Assembly (NCBI GenBank): GCA_003156495.1
Contig: PMHC01000223.1
Location: 9,225 to 16,558, forward strand
DNA length: 7,334 nucleotides
Direction: 5' to 3'
Source of the DNA: Acidobacteriaceae bacterium
GTDB taxonomy: Bacteria > Acidobacteriota > Terriglobia > Terriglobales > Acidobacteriaceae
Shown: positions 1 through 7,334 of the stretch, piece after piece
Position numbering within the stretch: position 1 is the first letter of the stretch
Layout of the letters: every line of letters starts with the position of its first letter
Position numbers and translations under genes: made by a program
Notes under the pieces: model-generated
What the model was told of the DNA's origin: nothing
What the model saw: the letters and a program-made list of their open reading frames with translations, nothing else
Databases searched by the model: none

Positions 1-1
1 G

Positions 2-2710
2 CAGTTCACGGTTTTCGATCGGCAGAACACCTCCGCTCTGCAAGAGAACAGCATTTTCTGCCTGATGGTGGCGCGCGACGGGACACTCTGGATTGGGACC
101 GAGGGCGGAGGGCTGGCGCATTACGCGGGCGGAAAATTCCGCTCCTGGACCACGCGCGATGGACTGAGCAACGATTTTGTCCGTACGATTGCCGAAGATG
201 CGGCGGGAAGAATCTGGATAGGCACCGACAACGGTCTGCTGCGGCTGGAACACGGCCGATTCGTCCGCATTGACGGTGCGGCCGGCATTGCGCCGCTGGC
301 TGTTCACGCCATCTATCGTGACCGCGGCGACCGGTTGTGGGTAGGTGGTTCAAGACTGTTCAGCTTGAATGGCGCGGCGGTGACCGAGTACACGCTGCGC
401 GGAGAAGCCAGCCAGAACCGCGTGAAATCCATCGTGCAAACCAAAGACGGAACGATCTGGGTGGGCACGGTTTCGGGATTGAACCGCATGGCACAGGGTG
501 AAAAAAGATTCAGCCGCGTTAGCGGCATTGCCGGAACCGTGCGTGTCTTACGCCAGACCGCAGACGGCGTGTTGTGGATTGGCACCATCGGGCAGGGCAT
601 ATACGAGTACCGCGCCGGCCGCTTAACGCAGATTACGGCGCCCGCATCGCTGCCCAGCAACACGGTGCTGAATTTTTACGAGGATACAGAGAAAAACTTT
701 TGGATTGGCACACAGGCCGGCATGTTGCGGCTAACCCAGGCGCAGGCAAATATTGTTTCGCTGCCCCAGGCCAACGACTCCGATTTCGGAACGATTTATC
801 AGGATCGCGACGGCAGTTTTTGGATTGGTTCCTCGTCGCTTTTCCAGATGCGGAATAGCCAGTTGAGCCCCAGCACTCTGCCGGGAGTTAGCGGTGCGCA
901 TGTGCGCAATGTCTATCGCGACCGCACAGGCGCTCTGTGGGTGGGGACCGACGGCGAAGGCGTTTATCGGATCGCGGAGGGCCATACGGCGCATTGGACC
1001 ACGCGCGATGGCCTGTCGAACAATTTTGTCCGCGCCATGGCGCAGGATCGCGACGGAAGCATGTGGGTGGCCGCCGACGAAGGGATCAATCACATTTTGT
1101 GGCTGAACGGCCGCCTGCGCATTGTCAGTTACGAGATGCGCGACGGGCTGGCCTACTTTAGCACGCGCGCGCTGCTTGAAGACCACAACGGCGATTTGTG
1201 GATCGGCACCGATCGCGGCGTGAGTCACATGCGCGGCGGCAATTTTTTGCACGATACGGCCACCAGCGTGCTGGCGCAGATGAAGGTCTGGGCGATTCAC
1301 GAAGATCCGGAAGGCGGCCTGTGGTTCGGTACGCGGGATAACGGCCTATACCGTTACCACGGCGGGAAAATAGCGCACTACTCGGCTGAAGACGGTTTGG
1401 CCGGCAATGCGATCTATCAAATTCTCGAAGATAACGCGGGCCATTTGTGGATCAGTGGACCCAACGGGGTCTCAATGTTGAACCGCCACGAATTGGATGC
1501 CGAGGCAGAGAGTTTTCCCCGGCATTTTGCGCTTACCTTCTACTCCACCGAAGAGATCGCGGCGAATATGGAGATTTACGGCGGCACGCAGTCTTCCGGC
1601 TGCATCACGTCGTCGGGCGACGTCTGGCTGCCGAGCAATCTGGGACCTATTCGTATTGTGGTTTCGCGGCGAGAAATGCTGCCGCCGCCGCTGCTGCACA
1701 TTCAGGCGGTATTGGCCGACGGTCAGCCGGCTTCGATGGCGGCTCCGGTTGTGCTGCGGCCCGGCAACAGCCGTCTGGAAATCGCCTTTGCGCCGATTTT
1801 GTTGCGATCGCAGCAGGGGTTGCGCTTCCGCTACCAGCTCGACGGTTTTGAAAAACAATGGAGTGCGGTTACTTCGGCGCGCACGGCCGACTACACCAAC
1901 CTGCCGCCGGGGCGCTATCGCTTTCGCGTGCGCGTTTTCGACATCAGCAATCCCAGCGCGGTATCAGAAACCACAATTGATGTGATCCAGCGGCCGTTTT
2001 TTTACCGCACATGGTGGTTCATTGCCGGTTGTGTCGCGTTGCTCGTGCTGCTTATCTTTGCAACCTACCAAGCTCGTGTGCGGCATGTGCGGGCCCGTTT
2101 TGAGGCGGTGCTCGAAGAACGCAGCCGGTTGGCCCGCGAGATGCACGATACCGTGATTCAGGGATGCACGGGAGTTTCGGCGCTGCTTGAAGCGCTTTCC
2201 ATGAAGAACGTGAAAGACAGTGCGGATACCAGCCTGATGGATGTCGCCCGCCTTCAGATACGCAACACCATTAACGAGGCCCGCGACGCAATTTGGAACC
2301 TGCGCAAACCGAGCGACGCCGCCAGTCTTGGCGAAAAGCTGGAAAGCATGACGCGCCAGGTTGGCAGCGAATTCAAAATTCCCATCGCCTGGCGCATGGA
2401 GGGGACGCCATTGGCAATCAGCGAGCCGGTGGCGCACGATCTGCTGATGACGGCCCGGGAGGCAGTCTACAACGCGATGTTGCACGGCCACCCTGCGCAC
2501 GTCAGCGTAGCACTAACTTACAAGAGTCGCGAACTGTTTTTGAATTTGGATGACGATGGTTGCGGTTTCAATCCCGGGCAGATGGACAGCCATCACTTCG
2601 GGTTGAAGGGCATGAAAGAGAGAGTGGAACGCTCGGGGGGAAAATTCCATTTGACCACTGCGCCGGGCAACGGCGTTCACATCGAAGTGCGTCTGCCGCA
2701 TCGCCGCTAA
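2..2710 (+). CDS. Propeller-type sensor histidine kinase (Reg_prop / Y_Y_Y / HisKA_3 / HATPase_c), 5'-truncated by window edge
   Basis: Hybrid-type sensor kinase that should bind a ligand in the periplasm, autophosphorylate on a cytoplasmic His and pass phosphate to a response regulator. The frame is open to the window edge, so the true start is upstream. The first Met (base 65) lies inside a propeller blade and is not the start. Residues below are numbered from that Met. Thirteen propeller repeats with a (D/N)G.(L/I/F)W(I/V)GT core recur about every 40 residues (W at about 9, 51, 92, 132, 171, 213, 253, 292, 334, 379, 420, 462, 521). A Y_Y_Y domain covers about 582-645 (YQLDGFEKQWS, then LPPGRYRFRVRV). 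One membrane helix spans about 649-668. The HisKA_3 H-box REMHDTVIQG gives phospho-acceptor H694 (codon 2144-2146). The HATPase has an N-box with N803, the G1 motif DDGCGF (830-835) and the G2 motif FGLKGM (845-850). All key residues are present, so the kinase should be active. No response regulator or DNA-binding domain is fused to the C-terminus. Confidence 0.96.
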   Translation, partial: QFTVFDRQNTSALQENSIFCLMVARDGTLWIGTEGGGLAHYAGGKFRSWTTRDGLSNDFVRTIAEDAAGRIWIGTDNGLLRLEHGRFVRIDGAAGIAPLAVHAIYRDRGDRLWVGGSRLFSLNGAAVTEYTLRGEASQNRVKSIVQTKDGTIWVGTVSGLNRMAQGEKRFSRVSGIAGTVRVLRQTADGVLWIGTIGQGIYEYRAGRLTQITAPASLPSNTVLNFYEDTEKNFWIGTQAGMLRLTQAQANIVSLPQANDSDFGTIYQDRDGSFWIGSSSLFQMRNSQLSPSTLPGVSGAHVRNVYRDRTGALWVGTDGEGVYRIAEGHTAHWTTRDGLSNNFVRAMAQDRDGSMWVAADEGINHILWLNGRLRIVSYEMRDGLAYFSTRALLEDHNGDLWIGTDRGVSHMRGGNFLHDTATSVLAQMKVWAIHEDPEGGLWFGTRDNGLYRYHGGKIAHYSAEDGLAGNAIYQILEDNAGHLWISGPNGVSMLNRHELDAEAESFPRHFALTFYSTEEIAANMEIYGGTQSSGCITSSGDVWLPSNLGPIRIVVSRREMLPPPLLHIQAVLADGQPASMAAPVVLRPGNSRLEIAFAPILLRSQQGLRFRYQLDGFEKQWSAVTSARTADYTNLPPGRYRFRVRVFDISNPSAVSETTIDVIQRPFFYRTWWFIAGCVALLVLLIFATYQARVRHVRARFEAVLEERSRLAREMHDTVIQGCTGVSALLEALSMKNVKDSADTSLMDVARLQIRNTINEARDAIWNLRKPSDAASLGEKLESMTRQVGSEFKIPIAWRMEGTPLAISEPVAHDLLMTAREAVYNAMLHGHPAHVSVALTYKSRELFLNLDDDGCGFNPGQMDSHHFGLKGMKERVERSGGKFHLTTAPGNGVHIEVRLPHRR

Positions 2711-2719
2711 AGCGGTTAG

Positions 2720-2829
2720 AGCATTTTTACCGATTCTGTAGAGTGCCGAATCGTGCTGAAGGTTGCCGCTCACTGATCTTCGCGTCAACTCGGCGATCAT
2801 GAATTCTATACGTTATTGGTAAAAATGCT
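2720..2829. repeat. 110-bp segment bounded by perfect 12-bp inverted repeats (possible MITE-like element)
   Basis: AGCATTTTTACC at 2720-2731 is matched exactly by its reverse complement GGTAAAAATGCT at 2818-2829. Both copies lie in the non-coding gap ten bases after the kinase stop codon. Inside the left end is a smaller hairpin (CGATTC 2731-2736 with GAATCG 2748-2753). The interior has no credible coding frame. The flanks offer at most a 2-bp AG target duplication, which is not convincing. It could be a small non-autonomous mobile element, a dispersed intergenic repeat or an RNA-level structure. The 12-bp match is seen directly; its mobile nature is inference. Confidence 0.45.
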
Positions 2830-2848
2830 AGTCGATATTTAAATAAGT

Positions 2849-2889
2849 ATGGCGGGATGCAGACCGAAGATTGGTTTGCATTCCGCCAT
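2849..2889 (+). terminator. Hairpin between convergent genes, likely bidirectional transcription terminator
   Basis: Arms at 2849-2865 and 2873-2889 form a 17-bp stem with a 7-nt loop (GAAGATT). On the plus strand two of the pairs are G-U wobbles and the rest are Watson-Crick, and the stem is followed by TTTTAT. Read on the minus strand the same two positions become A-C mismatches, and the downstream tail (ACTTATTTAAAT) is less uniform. The structure therefore fits best as the terminator of the plus-strand kinase gene, with possible use by the minus-strand receptor gene that ends at 2910. The T-tract is short, so efficiency is uncertain. Confidence 0.7.
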
Positions 2890-2909
2890 TTTATGCCGGT
2901 TAGTAAAGG

Positions 2910-6188
<3,279 letters not shown>

Positions 6189-6199
6189 CAAGTTGTTAG

Positions 6200-6205
6200 C
6201 CTCCC
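6200..6205 (-). promoter_or_regulatory. Shine-Dalgarno sequence of the complete receptor gene
   Basis: GGGAGG on the minus strand lies 11 nt before the ATG at 6186-6188 and 8 nt before the in-frame TTG at 6189-6191. The motif is strong. Its spacing slightly favours TTG, whereas codon preference and the MKK signal-peptide start favour ATG. The choice changes the protein by one residue only. An imperfect dyad (TACCC, two bases, GGGTA; 6207-6218) lies just upstream of the ribosome-binding site. Confidence 0.7.
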
Positions 6206-6317
6206 ATACCCCAGGGTACTGCCGAATAGAATTATTGATGACTGCTCGCCGCGAGACGCGTCCCTAGTGCATGGTTACAGACGTCGCCGTGCGTTCCTTG
6301 ATCCCTGAGGTTTCGAT

Positions 6318-6345
6318 ATCGTAGAGGAGTCTATGCCTCGTTCAA
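6318..6345 (-). promoter_or_regulatory. Candidate sigma-70-like promoter for the complete receptor gene
   Basis: On the minus strand, TTGAAC (6340-6345) and TACGAT (6318-6323) are separated by 16 bases. Each matches the -35 or -10 consensus at four of six positions. The site is about 130 bases before the start codon, which would give a long leader. The match is weak and could be chance. It is listed because the gene is separated from the upstream receptor by 264 bases and a hairpin, so its own promoter is expected somewhere here. Confidence 0.22.
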
Positions 6346-6412
6346 TAGAACTGGCATCCGGCGAAAGTTGGATTGGCGATTTTTTTGTATTTAGGGATGC
6401 AGCAGCAATGGC

Positions 6413-6444
6413 TAGGCCCGGATGAGTTTCCTCGTCCGGGCCTA
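6413..6444 (-). terminator. GC-rich hairpin after the upstream receptor gene, candidate terminator
   Basis: Arms 6413-6426 and 6431-6444 form a 14-bp stem (TAGGCCCGGATGAG against CTCGTCCGGGCCTA) with one G-T mismatch or wobble and a 4-base loop. Outer bases (GCAGCAAT against ATTGTTGC) can extend it past a small bulge. It begins 12 bases after the stop codon of the receptor gene at 6456. In the minus-strand direction no T-run follows the stem, so it may act as a factor-assisted terminator or a 3'-end stabiliser rather than a classic intrinsic terminator. Confidence 0.5.
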
Positions 6445-6455
6445 TTGTTGCATGG

Positions 6456-7334
6456 TTAGAAGGTGAGTCTCAGCGCGCCTTGGAAGATACGAGCATTGCC
6501 GTTCGTGCTGCTGATCACGCCAAAAGTACCCGCGGCCTGATTCACGGTGGACGACGGGCCCGAGAAGTTCGGATGGTTGGTGGCGTTGAAGGCGTCCCAG
6601 CGGAACTGGAAGGTCTTGCCGTTCAGTAGAACCCAGTTCTTCATGATCGACGCATCGATGCCAAAGACGCCCGGTCCCCAGTAGGCGTTCTTGCCGGTGT
6701 CGCCAAAGCCGCACCATCCCGGCGTATTGTCGTTGCAGGATGTGGGAAGGGTGAAGGCGGCCGTGTTGAAGTAGCCTTTGTTCGGGTTCACCCAATCCCA
6801 GTGGCTGCCCTTGCCCATGTGGGGGGCCACGCCCGCGACGGAATCGGCGCGGTTATCCCACATGCCGACTCCGGGGTCCGTGTCCCACTGGCCGATCGAG
6901 AACGGGCTGCCCTTCTGCAAGGTCATGATGCCGCTCAACTGCCAGCCGCCTGCCGTCTCTTCAATCAGCTTGCCCTTTTCCTTGAACGAAGGAGCTTGGT
7001 AGATCAAGTTGGTTTTCCAGGCCCACGGCACATCCGCACTGGAGTTGCCGCGGTTCCACTTGGCGCTGATCGGATTGCCCAGCGCCGGATTGCCATAGGA
7101 GACGTTGCTGGAGCCGGTGATGTCGATGGTATGCGACCACTCCAGGCTGGACTGTACTTGTAGGCCGCGCCACGCGTGCTGATCCACGCTAACCTGCAGC
7201 GAATTGTAGCTCGCCGTCGCCCAACTCTGGTCCTCGTAGATGTCCCCCAAGGATGAATTCACGGGAATCTTTGTAGCCCACTCGGGGTTATCGTCGATGA
7301 GCACCGACAGGTGTTCGGTTTCGTTGCCCACATA
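6456..7334 (-). CDS. Oar-like TonB-dependent receptor, C-terminal barrel part (N-terminus beyond window)
   Basis: The last 292 residues of a second outer-membrane receptor. The frame runs off the window: the first codons read YVGNETEHL, which matches the internal barrel motif YVHNKGTHL of the neighbouring receptor. The GTG at 7329-7331 is therefore an internal Val and not a start. Shared C-terminal landmarks are GGWQLSGIMTLQKGSPF, YFNTAAF, FRWDAFNATNHPNF and the terminal sequence RLTF with a final Phe, as expected for a BamA-inserted barrel. Two Cys 8 codons apart (codons at 6711-6713 and 6735-6737) probably lie in an extracellular loop. The signal peptide, carboxypeptidase-regulatory-like domain and plug must lie upstream and cannot be seen. 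Sequence outside the landmarks differs clearly from the neighbour, so the pair is not a recent duplication. The substrate is unknown. Confidence 0.93.
   Translation of the reverse strand, partial: YVGNETEHLSVLIDDNPEWATKIPVNSSLGDIYEDQSWATASYNSLQVSVDQHAWRGLQVQSSLEWSHTIDITGSSNVSYGNPALGNPISAKWNRGNSSADVPWAWKTNLIYQAPSFKEKGKLIEETAGGWQLSGIMTLQKGSPFSIGQWDTDPGVGMWDNRADSVAGVAPHMGKGSHWDWVNPNKGYFNTAAFTLPTSCNDNTPGWCGFGDTGKNAYWGPGVFGIDASIMKNWVLLNGKTFQFRWDAFNATNHPNFSGPSSTVNQAAGTFGVISSTNGNARIFQGALRLTF

Noticed and set aside
65..67. ATG at 65 as the start of the kinase gene
   Set aside because: The frame is open upstream to base 2 with typical propeller linker sequence, and this Met sits inside a blade just before LWIGT. 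No signal peptide follows it.
146..1011. Recurring DNA segments in the kinase gene as a CRISPR-like or mobile repeat
   Set aside because: The repeats are in frame, about 40 codons apart and degenerate at DNA level. They encode beta-propeller blades.
731..1300. Minus-strand open frame of 189 codons antisense to the kinase propeller region
   Set aside because: It is the reverse shadow of the repeated propeller blades. The apparent repeats in its translation come from the blades on the other strand, and no family is recognisable.
2704..2715. CCGCT / AGCGG dyad across the kinase stop codon
   Set aside because: It has five-base arms with a two-base centre, which is too small to form a stable hairpin and is probably fortuitous.
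6245..6255. CTCGCCGCGAG dyad in the leader of the receptor gene as an operator
   Set aside because: The stem is only four to five bases in GC-rich sequence, with no second copy or known regulator motif, so chance is the simpler explanation.
7329..7331. GTG as the start of the gene ending at 6456
   Set aside because: The frame continues through the preceding TAT to the window edge, and YVGNETEHL matches an internal barrel motif of the neighbouring receptor. A start here would leave no signal peptide or plug.

Overview
The window looks like chromosome of an acidobacterium (Acidobacteriota, probably Terriglobia or a relative). This is inferred from protein families only. A very large sensor kinase built from Reg_prop, Y_Y_Y, HisKA_3 and HATPase domains sits next to Oar-like TonB-dependent receptors that carry an N-terminal carboxypeptidase-regulatory-like domain. 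Both families are strongly expanded in that phylum. Base composition is moderately GC-rich and looks uniform, with no obvious foreign island.

Layout. Bases 2-2710 (+) hold the 3' part of a propeller-type sensor histidine kinase whose start lies before the window. Bases 2711-2909 are a non-coding gap between convergent genes. It contains a 110-bp segment bounded by perfect 12-bp inverted repeats (2720-2829) and a strong 17-bp-stem hairpin (2849-2889) that probably ends transcription. Bases 2910-6188 (-) hold a complete Oar-like TonB-dependent outer-membrane receptor of 1092 residues. Bases 6189-6455 are a leader and intergenic region with a clear Shine-Dalgarno sequence, a weak promoter candidate and a GC-rich hairpin. 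Bases 6456-7334 (-) hold the C-terminal 292 residues of a second receptor of the same family, whose N-terminus lies beyond the window.

How the parts may work together. The kinase should sense a ligand in the periplasm through two stacked seven-bladed propellers and pass phosphate from a cytoplasmic His to a NarL/LuxR-type response regulator. No such regulator is in the window. The two receptors probably import or bind a large substrate at the outer membrane, with energy from TonB-ExbB-ExbD. Kinases of this architecture control SusC-like receptors in Bacteroidota, so a regulatory link here is possible. The sequence does not show one, and no SusD-like protein, glycoside hydrolase or response regulator is visible.

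No RNA genes, CRISPR arrays, transposase genes or defence genes were found. Apart from the small inverted-repeat element, the content is typical of the phylum. I do not see convincing evidence of an undescribed multi-gene system.
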